64,000 nucleotides of DNA from Sphingobacterium thalpophilum (GCF_038396785.1 NZ_CP151087.1:3534001-3598000), one strand, 5' to 3'; shown: positions 1 through 6,966, numbered from the stretch's first letter. Notes: a model not told the origin generated them from the letters alone. Numbers and translations are program-made.

Positions 1-329
1 ATAGTTTCAATTTCAATTTCTTGACCGATTTGAAAACTTGCAAATCTTCCAATTCCTTTACCACCATCTTTATTTGCCGTTCCAATGTCCAATAGTTTCC
101 TTTCAATGTCAGACATATGAACTCCATTACCGTCATCTTTTACAGAGATTTTTTTGATTAAAAGAGGATGTATTTCAGTTTCTAAAGTATAGTCAATTTC
201 AATCCAAATATTTTTACTCTTGGCTTGAATAGAGTTATTTAATAATTCGCAGAATGCAGCAAACGTACTGATATAATTAGCAAATAATTCATTGACTAAT
301 CTTGAATTTGTCGTAAGTTTTCTATTCAT
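1..329 (-). CDS. GHKL (HSP90/histidine-kinase-like) ATPase, N-terminal part only
   Basis: The gene starts at 329 and runs off the left edge, leaving about 109 codons. I translated it by hand from the reverse strand. It shows the Bergerat ATP-binding fold: an N-box ELLNNSIQA (residues 28-36), a G1 box DDGNGV (65-70) and a G2 glycine-rich lid GGKGIGRFA (89-97). This order and spacing fit the HATPase_c_3/HSP90-like group used by MutL, MORC-like and defence-associated ATPases rather than a sensor kinase, because no sensor or dimerisation domain precedes it. It is divergent from the HTH genes that follow. The function cannot be set without the missing C-terminal part. It is probably cargo of the mobile element. 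Confidence 0.8.
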   Translation of the reverse strand, partial: MNRKLTTNSRLVNELFANYISTFAAFCELLNNSIQAKSKNIWIEIDYTLETEIHPLLIKKISVKDDGNGVHMSDIERKLLDIGTANKDGGKGIGRFASFQIGQEIEIET

Positions 330-550
330 AGTTTCTTATTACGTATTGTTTTGTTACACTTGCAATTAATACCAACATATAAACAATGCCTATTTTGCAT
401 AATAATCAATAGGATTTATTTTCTCCAAATCTACAAAATTAATTCCTATCAAATTGCTGTTTCAAAGCCAAATACAGCCTTTCAAAGCCAACCAATACAA
501 TCTTTCCTAATCCCATAATAAGCCTCTATAAATTCGACTTCCAAAGAAAA
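330..550. promoter_or_regulatory. Divergent intergenic region with a 12-bp direct repeat
   Basis: This is the AT-rich gap between the divergent ATPase and HTH genes. The 12-mer TTTCAAAGCCAA occurs at 460-471 and again at 480-491, exactly 20 bp apart, or about two helical turns. It is a candidate operator for one of the HTH proteins downstream. No convincing Shine-Dalgarno sequence precedes the ATG at 551. Confidence 0.35.
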
Positions 551-874
551 ATGAAGCAAGCTATGGAAGTTATCGCAATACAAAAATCTGCATTAGATAG
601 AATAAACAATGAGTTAAAATCACTTTTGGAACTGACAGAAAATGCTACCACAAAATACATTCAGATTTTCAAAGCAGAAAAATGGCTCGATAACCAGGAA
701 GTATGTCTGATGATGAACATTACCAAACGAACTTTACAGACTTATAAGGACAAAGGGCTATTGCCATATTCCAAATTAAACCGCAAAAACTATTACAAAC
801 TCTCGGATGTGCAGGCTTTGCTTGAAGCTCGACAATCTTACAATACCAACGAAAATGGATTTACTAACGAATGA
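551..874 (+). CDS. Excisionase-like helix-turn-helix protein (first of a pair)
   Basis: This is a 107-aa protein. Residues about 45-93 form a MerR/excisionase-type winged HTH (HTH_17): WLDNQEVCLMMNITKRTL, then a recognition-helix region and YYKLSDVQALLE. The first 40 residues look helical. Proteins of this size and type are typical of Bacteroidota conjugative transposons, where they act as small DNA-binding accessory or regulatory factors for excision or operon control. The gene overlaps the next HTH gene by 20 nt, so the two are likely translationally coupled. The specific target is unknown. Confidence 0.75.
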   Translation: MKQAMEVIAIQKSALDRINNELKSLLELTENATTKYIQIFKAEKWLDNQEVCLMMNITKRTLQTYKDKGLLPYSKLNRKNYYKLSDVQALLEARQSYNTNENGFTNE

Positions 875-1154
875 AACCGAAGAAATAATTGCCCATCAGC
901 AAATGATAATGCAGTTGAGAAGCTATATCGAAGTCATACTAAAAAATTATCGTCCTGTAATGAATGGCGAAATTTATCTCTCAGGCGATGATTTGTGCAG
1001 AATACTTCACATCAGCAAAAGAACCTTACAACAATATCGCGATGATAATATTTTACCATTTATACAAATTGGTGGCAAGATTATTTACAAGGAAAGTGAT
1101 ATTCTAACTGTCTTGGAACAGAACTATATAGCCAAAGGCAAACATTGTTTATAA
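855..1154 (+). CDS. Excisionase-like helix-turn-helix protein (second of a pair)
   Basis: This is a 99-aa protein if it starts at the ATG at 855. An in-frame ATG at 807 would lie deep inside the upstream HTH gene and is less likely. It shares its layout with the preceding protein: a helical N-terminus, then a HTH_17-type domain with LSGDDLCRILHISKRTLQQY and IIYKESDILTVLEQ. The pair are divergent paralogues (both have the ISKRTLQ/ITKRTLQ core) and may act as a heteromeric DNA-binding unit in the mobile element. This gene is followed by a separate promoter-like box and a large inverted repeat. Confidence 0.75.
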   Translation: MDLLTNETEEIIAHQQMIMQLRSYIEVILKNYRPVMNGEIYLSGDDLCRILHISKRTLQQYRDDNILPFIQIGGKIIYKESDILTVLEQNYIAKGKHCL

Positions 1155-1195
1155 TAAATTTTCTTCTAGCTATGCTTCTATCAGAACGACTTTAG

Positions 1196-1203
1196 TATCT
1201 TTG
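1196..1203 (+). promoter_or_regulatory. Promoter -7 box TATCTTTG
   Basis: This is an exact match to the Bacteroidota -7 consensus TAnnTTTG. It lies 42 nt after the second HTH gene and about 20 nt before the first hairpin of the structured element, so the structured RNA would begin near 1208. A -33 TTTG element is not obvious. Confidence 0.45.
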
Positions 1204-1222
1204 CTATCTAAAACATAGAAAT

Positions 1223-1397
1223 ACTTAAAGTGTTTTTGCTTTAAGTCCCACATTGAAAACTGGTAATTTTTAAGACAACGGGACAAATAAGTAGGAACGC
1301 TCACGTGATAGGCGTGGGCGCTCGCTTATTCGTTGTCGGGTATACCAGTGCCTCAATGTCGGTAAGTGTAGTTGCCTGCGCTTTATTTTTTTGCAGG
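1223..1397 (+). ncRNA. Long structured RNA or leader with nested inverted repeats
   Basis: The region folds strikingly. A small hairpin pairs ACTTAAAG (1223-1230) with CTTTAAGT (1239-1246). It is followed by a long interrupted stem whose arms pair in strict nested order: 1250-1256 with 1353-1359, 1259-1265 with 1343-1349, 1274-1280 with 1331-1337, 1286-1291 with 1325-1330, and 1298-1305 with 1313-1320, with an apical loop of 7 nt. That is about 35 base pairs in 110 nt. A weaker CCTGC/GCAGG hairpin (1375-1397) precedes the receiver-like gene. It is either an independent ncRNA, a structured 5' leader, or a DNA hairpin that works in transfer or recombination. I do not recognise the family. Confidence 0.6.
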
Positions 1398-1423
1398 GCT
1401 ACATCAACCTAAAAAGGTATGAT

Positions 1424-1813
1424 ATGAAAACTGGTACTGCACAACAAAAAACTTCCCTTGCCTTTATCAATGATAAAAGCCCGATTTTAGATTTGATTTG
1501 CAACGAACTTCTTTCTTCAGGAATAGAAATTCTGTTTCGGTCTGAAACTTTTCCAAATGCTTTAAATGAATTATCGGCATTAAAAAAACTTCCGCAAGTT
1601 TGCATTGTTGACCTCAATTTTTACGACAAAAATGTACTGGAGCAACTACAATATTTAACTTCACTTCATCCCACAATAAAACTGATTGCCCATAGCGATA
1701 TTGATGCTGAAAAAGTAGCGAAAAGTCTTTTGGGTATTGGTTTTGTAAGCTATTTATTAATTGGCAGTGATGCAGATATTTTTAAAAAAGCTATTAAAAA
1801 CGCCACCGAATGA
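1424..1813 (+). CDS. Stand-alone degenerate response-regulator receiver-like protein
   Basis: The ATG at 1424 gives 129 aa; an in-frame ATG at 1391 lies inside the upstream hairpin. The sequence threads onto a CheY fold. AFINDKSPILDLICNELL resembles strand 1/helix 1 but has N-D in place of the usual acidic pair. CIVDLNF carries the likely phospho-acceptor Asp. IAHSDID carries the Ser/Thr switch. YLLIGSDADIFKKAI has Ile where the conserved Lys should be. There is no DNA-binding output domain. The loss of the Lys suggests phosphorylation-independent signalling or protein binding. It sits directly behind the structured element, which may control it. Confidence 0.55.
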   Translation: MKTGTAQQKTSLAFINDKSPILDLICNELLSSGIEILFRSETFPNALNELSALKKLPQVCIVDLNFYDKNVLEQLQYLTSLHPTIKLIAHSDIDAEKVAKSLLGIGFVSYLLIGSDADIFKKAIKNATE

Positions 1814-1827
1814 TGATTTTAAACAAA

Positions 1828-2820
1828 TTAAATTTCATAGATAATACTGGTAATTTTATTATTTTCTAATACAAAATTCATCTGTTCAAATTTTTGAAAA
1901 GGTTGTTTTTCTAGTTCTGTAGAAGCAGGAAAATATTTCACGCCAATCATTACATAAGGCAATTTAAAACTCCACAATGACCTGATTTTAAAATCCTTAC
2001 CGCTTAATTCTTGTTCGGAGGAACTAAGGTATTCTTTGAATTTTGGAATTCCTCTGGTTTCAAAAATAGTTTTCCAATGCTTGCGTACCTCGAAAATTAT
2101 ATCTTCATCAAGTTGCTTTACGATATTATCTTCATCAGAATTATTACACGCCTTTATAAATTCCCTGATAATTTTGCGGGGCAACTTTTGTATTTCTCTA
2201 ATTTCTTTCTTTTTGTTTTCAAGGTAAAGAGTAAAATCATTTTCCACAACATCGGATATTTTATCAAATCCCCACTGGAAAGCTTCTTGGCGAGATTTAT
2301 AAAGTCTATCTGGCAAAATTTCTGCGCTTTTACTTTCATTGTTCGTTTTAAAATCATCTAACAACAAGAAACCTTTTTCATCGGTAGCTGTATTGATGCC
2401 ATCTACAATATTGATATGGTAAAATTGCTCTTGGTCTTCAAACAAAACTTTAATTTTAGGATTGAAATCTTCCGCTTTGTTTATAGATGTTTTTATAAGA
2501 TATTTCGTTTCGTTCAAAGGGTTTTCAATCCGTCTTCCCCAACCGTCAGTAGACAATTCAGACTGGTAACGGCTTATTTGAATTCTGATTTCCTTTCGTC
2601 CTCTTTCCAAATCTGTAGTAAATTCATAGCCCGGAAAACTACTGAGAATTGCTGTATCCAATTCCCATTCTTCATAATCGCTCGTAAAATTTATTTGATA
2701 GCTAAATTCATATTCCCGAATGTAAACAGGAAATTGAAACTGGTTTTCGATAATTTTCTGCTCCAATAAAGCAATATCGGATTTTCGGTTAACGGTTATT
2801 GAAATTTGAGTTTCTATCAT
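1828..2820 (-). CDS. Hypothetical protein, 330 aa
   Basis: I do not recognise a family. The protein is soluble, with no signal peptide or membrane segment. The N-terminal 100 residues look like alternating strands and end in a charged region, the middle is acidic, and residues about 205-240 are a charged helix with KKKEIREIQKLPRKII. The C-terminal 60 residues (WSFKLPYVMIGVKYFPAST onward) look like a beta-rich domain. The gene is convergent with the receiver-like gene (14-bp gap) and its low GC matches the mobile-element neighbours. It is probably cargo. Confidence 0.6.
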   Translation of the reverse strand: MIETQISITVNRKSDIALLEQKIIENQFQFPVYIREYEFSYQINFTSDYEEWELDTAILSSFPGYEFTTDLERGRKEIRIQISRYQSELSTDGWGRRIENPLNETKYLIKTSINKAEDFNPKIKVLFEDQEQFYHINIVDGINTATDEKGFLLLDDFKTNNESKSAEILPDRLYKSRQEAFQWGFDKISDVVENDFTLYLENKKKEIREIQKLPRKIIREFIKACNNSDEDNIVKQLDEDIIFEVRKHWKTIFETRGIPKFKEYLSSSEQELSGKDFKIRSLWSFKLPYVMIGVKYFPASTELEKQPFQKFEQMNFVLENNKITSIIYEI

Positions 2821-2882
2821 TCTTTGAATTTGCGATTTTAATTATTTTGACAGATTTCAAATTTAATCAAATAGAAATATAG

Positions 2883-3059
2883 ACAAAGCTTAATTGGCGA
2901 TGTTCTTTTGCTTCTTTTCTTTGGTCGCTATGTGAAAAGAAAAGAAGTCAATCCAAAATTAAAGAATGGGATAACGAATATCCCACGCAAAAAACTCGCA
3001 ACTGGTTTGATAAAATGGCGGAGCAAACATTTTCATCAAACGGGTTGCATCTTTATTGA
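2883..3059 (+). other. Gene-remnant-like open stretch, no start codon
   Basis: One frame is open from 2883 to the TGA at 3057-3059 and encodes a protein-like tail including KEWDNEYPTQKTRNWFDKMA, but it has no ATG. A second frame (2908-3108) is also open. A 12-bp inverted repeat, CTTCTTTTCTTT at 2911-2922 and its complement at 2936-2947, lies inside. This may be the decayed 3' end of an element gene, or simply non-coding DNA of the element. Confidence 0.25.
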
Positions 3060-3067
3060 ATGCAAAA

Positions 3068-3103
3068 AGACATTTCCGACCAAAGGAAGGAAGTGTCTTT
3101 TTT
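3068..3103. terminator. Hairpin terminator with T-run
   Basis: AGACATTTCC (3068-3077) pairs with GGAAGTGTCT (3089-3098) with one G-U pair. T's follow, and A's precede on the other strand, so it could act in both directions. It lies downstream of the DUF1281-like gene on the minus strand. Confidence 0.6.
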
Positions 3104-3127
3104 GCTGAACCGATTTAATCGTAAATT

Positions 3128-3610
3128 TTAAATATTGCTCTTGGAAATTTTTCGGTCTAAAAGAGTTTCCAAAATTTCATAATCACTCTCATAAATTTCG
3201 CCTTCAAAATGATAATTGTCGGTTTCTTCGTCATAATGATAATTGGCAAAATCTTCATCTTCCAAATAAATATCTGTGACAATCCCGTCAGAAAATGTTG
3301 CCCTGCCATAGACCATATTGCCCAGTTCTTCATAATCCTGTATGAAATTTACTTTGTACTGTTTTGCTATCTTTTGAATAATTTCAAGATTAGGCGACCA
3401 TTTTGTTTCATATTGAAAAACGCCTTCATCGCTTTCATTCCAATAAATATTGAAGAAATAACCGCCGTTTGTGTCGGGAACAAAATCGGGCAATTGCCCT
3501 TGTTTTTCTTTTTCTTCTTTGCTTTTCATCATTTGGAAAAGCTGCTGTATCTGTTCGATTGCTTCAGGTTTTCCCTCAAAAACAACCGTATTATTGCACC
3601 AATTTGCCAT
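3128..3610 (-). CDS. DUF1281/YubB-like ferredoxin-fold protein
   Basis: This is a 160-aa protein that begins with the hallmark MANWCNNTVVFEG of the DUF1281 (YubB/Api92-like, ferredoxin-like fold) family found on plasmids and conjugative elements. The middle holds NGGYFFNIYWNESDEGVFQY and the aromatic/acidic C-terminus is rich in D/E/Y. The family's biochemical role is not known. The gene is co-oriented with DUF932 and ssb upstream, a common cargo block in Bacteroidota conjugative elements, and is separated from DUF932 by a hairpin (3627-3654). Confidence 0.7.
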   Translation of the reverse strand: MANWCNNTVVFEGKPEAIEQIQQLFQMMKSKEEKEKQGQLPDFVPDTNGGYFFNIYWNESDEGVFQYETKWSPNLEIIQKIAKQYKVNFIQDYEELGNMVYGRATFSDGIVTDIYLEDEDFANYHYDEETDNYHFEGEIYESDYEILETLLDRKISKSNI

Positions 3611-3626
3611 AACTTTTATTTTTAGT

Positions 3627-3654
3627 AGGCTACCACCGATTAAAGCGGTAGCCT
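3627..3654. other. Intergenic hairpin between DUF932 and DUF1281-like genes
   Basis: AGGCTACC (3627-3634) pairs with GGTAGCCT (3647-3654). No T-run follows on the minus strand, so it is more likely an mRNA-processing or stability hairpin, or an attenuator, than a standard terminator. Confidence 0.4.
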
Positions 3655-3662
3655 GTTATTAA

Positions 3663-4736
3663 TTAATTAAGATTTAAAATTTCCGAACCGTCTAAAGCAA
3701 ATGCAGTACACAATTCAAATGCTTTCTGCGATTTTAGTTGGGCAGTTCCGCCCAATACAATACTCTGCAATTTGGCTTCATCGTTTTTGTAATTTCTTAC
3801 ATTCTGATAGTAGCCTGTAACAGCGTTGTACGCTCCGAACAATGTGCCTTTGGTTGTTTCCATTTGCTGTGTGTCGCTTATCATTGCATAGGCAAAAGCA
3901 TCATCAACCGTATTTTTAAAGAGGGTTGAAATTTCATCTTCTGCACCTTTTTTAAGCAAATCAAAAGTTTCCTTGTTCGGACAAAGTGCCAATTGAATTA
4001 GCTTTTTTACTTCTTGGTCTGTTACCTTTACTTTTGCCCAATCGTTGAAAATGCGCTCTAATTGATTGCTTAATGTGTTTGCCAATCCCATAATCTTGTG
4101 GGCATTCTCGATACGCTGTTTTGCTCCCGATGTGTGTTTGATGCGGACTACATTGGTCATATTTCGCAATGAAGCATTTAAGGTATTTTGACAAACAATA
4201 CGGATAGGTGTAAATGCGGCTGTAATGCTTCCGCTACCATCGTGCGAAGTGGTTAGAAAAATATACTTTTCCGTAACATCATCGCCATTGCCAACACGAA
4301 TATAATCGGGTAATTTAGCTGTAATAAAAATACGTTCTCCGTTGCCCAATGCGCCTGCGGTTTCGTACAGAATACCTTCGCCACCGCCTACAATAGCATC
4401 AAAGAAATTAAAAGCTTCACGGTTTTGTACAATGTGATAATCTTTACCAACTACACCCAAAACGGCATTGTTATCGGTTCGTATGTTGGCAAAATAATTA
4501 GGTACTTCCAATTCGCTACTGCCTATTTCGATACCGCTTGCAGTTTCGATAATGCCCGAATTTTTAGTGAAAATTGGGGATTTTACGACTTCATAGTCTA
4601 ATCCAGCGTATTTAATCGCTTCTTCACTGGTTGGGAATTGCTCCACGATTTGCCCTAAACCGTGCCACGCTTTTTGCTGAACGCTAAAAAATGAATAACG
4701 TCCTGTTCTCTCGTTGAAATTAATGTTGTGTGCCAT
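3663..4736 (-). CDS. DUF932 phage/plasmid-related protein
   Basis: This 357-aa protein matches the DUF932 (TIGR03299, phage/plasmid-related) family: an N-terminus with QQKAWHGLGQIVEQFPTSEEAI, a core with NREAFNFFDAIVG and GNGERIFITAKLPD, then the conserved LTTSHDGSGSITAAFTPIRI and VCQNTLNASL stretch. The family occurs on mobile elements across bacteria. Its function is not established, though it often sits with ssDNA-binding and anti-restriction genes. Here it follows ssb by about 40 bp on the same strand, so the two are probably one transcript. Confidence 0.85.
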   Translation of the reverse strand: MAHNINFNERTGRYSFFSVQQKAWHGLGQIVEQFPTSEEAIKYAGLDYEVVKSPIFTKNSGIIETASGIEIGSSELEVPNYFANIRTDNNAVLGVVGKDYHIVQNREAFNFFDAIVGGGEGILYETAGALGNGERIFITAKLPDYIRVGNGDDVTEKYIFLTTSHDGSGSITAAFTPIRIVCQNTLNASLRNMTNVVRIKHTSGAKQRIENAHKIMGLANTLSNQLERIFNDWAKVKVTDQEVKKLIQLALCPNKETFDLLKKGAEDEISTLFKNTVDDAFAYAMISDTQQMETTKGTLFGAYNAVTGYYQNVRNYKNDEAKLQSIVLGGTAQLKSQKAFELCTAFALDGSEILNLN

Positions 4737-4778
4737 TTTGATAAAATTTTGATGTTAAAAAATGATTTGTATACTTGA

Positions 4779-5144
4779 TTAAAATGGAAGGTCATCCGTT
4801 TTTCCTTCTCCAGTAACTTGCACGGTTTCGGTTTTCCTGCCACCTCCGTGCAGTTTGATTTGCGAGGTATGAAAGTTTAACCCAGAATGCGCTTCTCCGT
4901 CTTTTCCTATCCACGCTCTTGTGCTTACTCTGCCTGTGAGTTCAACCAATTTACCCTTGGTGAGTAGTGTGGCTACCTTTGCAGAAATCCAATAAGCGCA
5001 ATCGAAATAGGTTGTTTGTTCTATGCGGTCGCCTTGCTTGTTTTTGTAGCTTTCGTTGGTTGCTACAGAAAAATTCACTACCTGTTTTTCATTTGACAAT
5101 GTGCGTACTTCCGCATCTTTTGTCAGTCTTCCAATGATGTTCAT
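4779..5144 (-). CDS. ssb: Single-stranded DNA-binding protein (element-encoded)
   Basis: I chose the start at 5144 (MNIIGRLTKDAEVRTL), which gives 121 aa; upstream in-frame ATGs exist at 5150, 5171 and 5204 but add residues outside the OB fold. The OB-fold core has VNFSVATNESYKNKQG, TTYFDCAYW and GKLVELTGRVSTRAW. The C-terminus ends in the acidic tip DDLPF, the docking peptide for replication and repair partners. This is a plasmid/ICE-type SSB that would coat transferred single strands. It probably leads a transcript with DUF932. Confidence 0.9.
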   Translation of the reverse strand: MNIIGRLTKDAEVRTLSNEKQVVNFSVATNESYKNKQGDRIEQTTYFDCAYWISAKVATLLTKGKLVELTGRVSTRAWIGKDGEAHSGLNFHTSQIKLHGGGRKTETVQVTGEGKTDDLPF

Positions 5145-5330
5145 AACCATAATTTTTAAAAAGTTGTACATTTTTGTTAGGTTCACTTTTCTCGTTTCCT
5201 GCAATCGTAGTGGTTTGTTTCGCTTCGCTTCTCAAATAATTTTTCCAAAAGAAAAACCGGAAAAAAGAAAGCAGATAATCTTAGCGGGCTAAGCGAAAAA
5301 CCAAAAGGAAACGGAATAAGTCCCGAAGGG

Positions 5331-5380
5331 TGGCAAGGCAACACACTACCACTCGGCGAAGCCATCATTTTGCCTTGCCA
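5331..5380. repeat. Perfect 11-bp inverted repeat TGGCAAGGCAA/TTGCCTTGCCA
   Basis: The arms at 5331-5341 and 5370-5380 are exact complements with a 28-nt spacer. The spacer is too long for a good terminator and no T-run follows. It could be a relaxase- or recombinase-accessory site. Confidence 0.5.
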
Positions 5381-5410
5381 TTATGCCGTAGTCTTTTGGT
5401 TGGACAGGGG

Positions 5411-5448
5411 CGGTGGCAGCCCGCTATACCTTAGCTGCCTTTTTACCG
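5411..5448 (+). terminator. Hairpin with T-run
   Basis: GGCAGC (5415-5420) pairs with GCTGCC (5434-5439), followed by five T's. Flanking CGGT/ACCG can extend the stem. No plus-strand gene precedes it closely, so its use is uncertain. Confidence 0.4.
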
Positions 5449-5665
5449 GTTGCTTATGGAAAATCATTTTCTAATAATTTTTTTTTGGAACTAAATACAG
5501 GCTAAGAAAGCCTGCGACAGGGAATTGAAAAATGAAATCGACGAGGGGATGAGAAAGGGAATTGCATTTTTCAATTTTCTGTTTCAAAAGAAGCAGAAAG
5601 CTCTTTTACAGCGTTGGGATATGCAGAGGAGAGTAAATGTGCTTTTGCTTTTAAAATTAAAGCCC

Positions 5666-5693
5666 AAAAAAAAGCAGAACCGTTAAGTTCTGC
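5666..5693 (-). terminator. Rho-independent terminator of the integrase gene
   Basis: On the minus strand GCAGAAC, a 6-nt loop and GTTCTGC (5674-5680, 5687-5693) are followed by eight T's (A-run 5666-5673). It lies 23 bp after the integrase stop codon. Confidence 0.8.
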
Positions 5694-5715
5694 CTAATGA
5701 TAAAATAAAAATGGT

Positions 5716-6966
5716 TTAAATAGTTGTTGAAAAAGCTTCTTCCATAGCAAGAAATTTAGGCGCAACCAAATCCATATCCTTGCTAATTTTTTGGCTTGTG
5801 ATTTTGGCATAAATCTGTGTAGTAGCAATATTTTTATGCCCCATCATTTTACTAAGACTTTCCAAAGGCACACCTTCGGTCAAAAACATTGTTCCAAATG
5901 TATGTCTCGCAGTATGAAAGGTAACTTTCTGTTCAGTAATAATCTCGGCATCTTCCATTAATATTTTAATGTGATTATTGCAAGTTGTATTGCCAGGAAC
6001 CGGAAAAATAAATTCATTGCGTGAGGTGCCTTGGTATTTTTCAATTATTCGTTTTGGAATATCCATTAAGCGAACATTGGATGCAACATCAGACTTCTTT
6101 CTTCTGCTGATAATCCATTGATGACCATCAAAAAAAGATTGGATATTTCTAACGGTCAGTTTTTTAATATCTACATACGATAACCCTGTAAAACAACTGA
6201 AAATAAACAAATCTTTTACCAGCTCATATCGAGGATGCGATGGTTTGCACTTCATTAATTTTTCAACATTCTCTTTCAGAAGATAACCTCTATCGGTTTC
6301 TTCCATACTGATTTCGTAATCCTCAAAAGGACTGTTACGTATCAAACCTTTTTTCATCGCCAGTTCAATTAAGCTTAAAACTGGCATCGTGTAAACCCAA
6401 ACCGTGTTGTGGCTACATTGTTTATCATATCGAAGATAAAAATCAAATTCTCTGATAAAGTCGCCAGTTAACTCACGGAAAGCCATATCGTCTCTATGAA
6501 ATCGTTGGCTTATGAAATCTGAAAGGTGAGTATAAACAATATTGTATTTGTAGTAGGTGCTTTCTGCACGTTCTCCCTTATCGACTAAATTTTTAAATTC
6601 TGAATTCTGTTCGTTAAAAACTTTTAAAATGGCATCATTCATTACGCCGACACCTAAAAATGACAGTTTCACTTTTTGTGATGTAGCAAAACCTTCGTGT
6701 TTCAGCATATCTTCATAAATCTTGTCGATGCGCCCACGAATGTTATCCAACTTTTGATTGATGTTTAAAGCAACTGAACTTTTTCCCTCAACTCTCCCAA
6801 ATTTCAAATTCCAATTATTTGGATTGATTTCTAGCTTTGTTCCCAAAGTTTTAGCTGTTCCGTCAATGGTAATACGTGCCATAATGGGGGCATTTCCATT
6901 CTTTTTCAGTTCATTCTTTTTCAAATAGAAAAGTAGTTTGAACGTTGACTTTTTTGTCTGTTCCAT
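5716..6966 (-). CDS. IntDOT-type tyrosine recombinase (integrase)
   Basis: This 416-aa protein has the three-part layout of Bacteroidota conjugative-transposon integrases: an arm-binding N-terminus (residues 10-100), a SAM-like core-binding domain (105-215) and a catalytic domain (225-400). Visible catalytic residues are the HxxR of HTARHTFG (H351, R354), the His in MGHKNIATT (H377) and the nucleophile Tyr386 in QIYAKIT. The first catalytic Arg position, usually TGLR, reads TGLS (Ser263), the same substitution known for IntDOT of CTnDOT. It should drive integration and excision of the element. It faces away from the tRNA-Glu gene 790 bp upstream. Confidence 0.93.
   Translation of the reverse strand: MEQTKKSTFKLLFYLKKNELKKNGNAPIMARITIDGTAKTLGTKLEINPNNWNLKFGRVEGKSSVALNINQKLDNIRGRIDKIYEDMLKHEGFATSQKVKLSFLGVGVMNDAILKVFNEQNSEFKNLVDKGERAESTYYKYNIVYTHLSDFISQRFHRDDMAFRELTGDFIREFDFYLRYDKQCSHNTVWVYTMPVLSLIELAMKKGLIRNSPFEDYEISMEETDRGYLLKENVEKLMKCKPSHPRYELVKDLFIFSCFTGLSYVDIKKLTVRNIQSFFDGHQWIISRRKKSDVASNVRLMDIPKRIIEKYQGTSRNEFIFPVPGNTTCNNHIKILMEDAEIITEQKVTFHTARHTFGTMFLTEGVPLESLSKMMGHKNIATTQIYAKITSQKISKDMDLVAPKFLAMEEAFSTTI

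Larger units (their letters stand above)
5145..5715. other. 571-bp non-coding stretch of the mobile element
   Basis: There is no credible gene. It contains an 11-bp perfect inverted repeat (5331-5341 with 5370-5380), a GC-rich hairpin with T-run (5411-5448) and the integrase terminator. Several frames are open by chance. Its position between ssb and the integrase and its repeat content make it a candidate control or transfer-origin region, but nothing proves this. Confidence 0.4.

Noticed and set aside
1223-1397. Retron interpretation of the structured element
   Set aside because: No reverse transcriptase gene follows; the next gene is a small receiver-like protein. The retron idea is kept only as a remote possibility.
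1391-1423. Longer start for the receiver-like gene
   Set aside because: The extra residues would be encoded in the 3' arm of the hairpin at 1375-1397, and the ATG at 1424 gives a normal receiver-like N-terminus.
2908-3108. 66-aa plus-strand open frame ending in a Cys-rich tail
   Set aside because: It runs through a 12-bp inverted repeat and into a terminator hairpin, and another frame here looks equally protein-like. It has no family signal, so it is not called as a gene.
3209-3625. 138-aa plus-strand open frame opposite the DUF1281-like gene
   Set aside because: It is the antisense shadow of a gene with a clear family start (MANWCNN) and consists of hydrophobic low-complexity residues.
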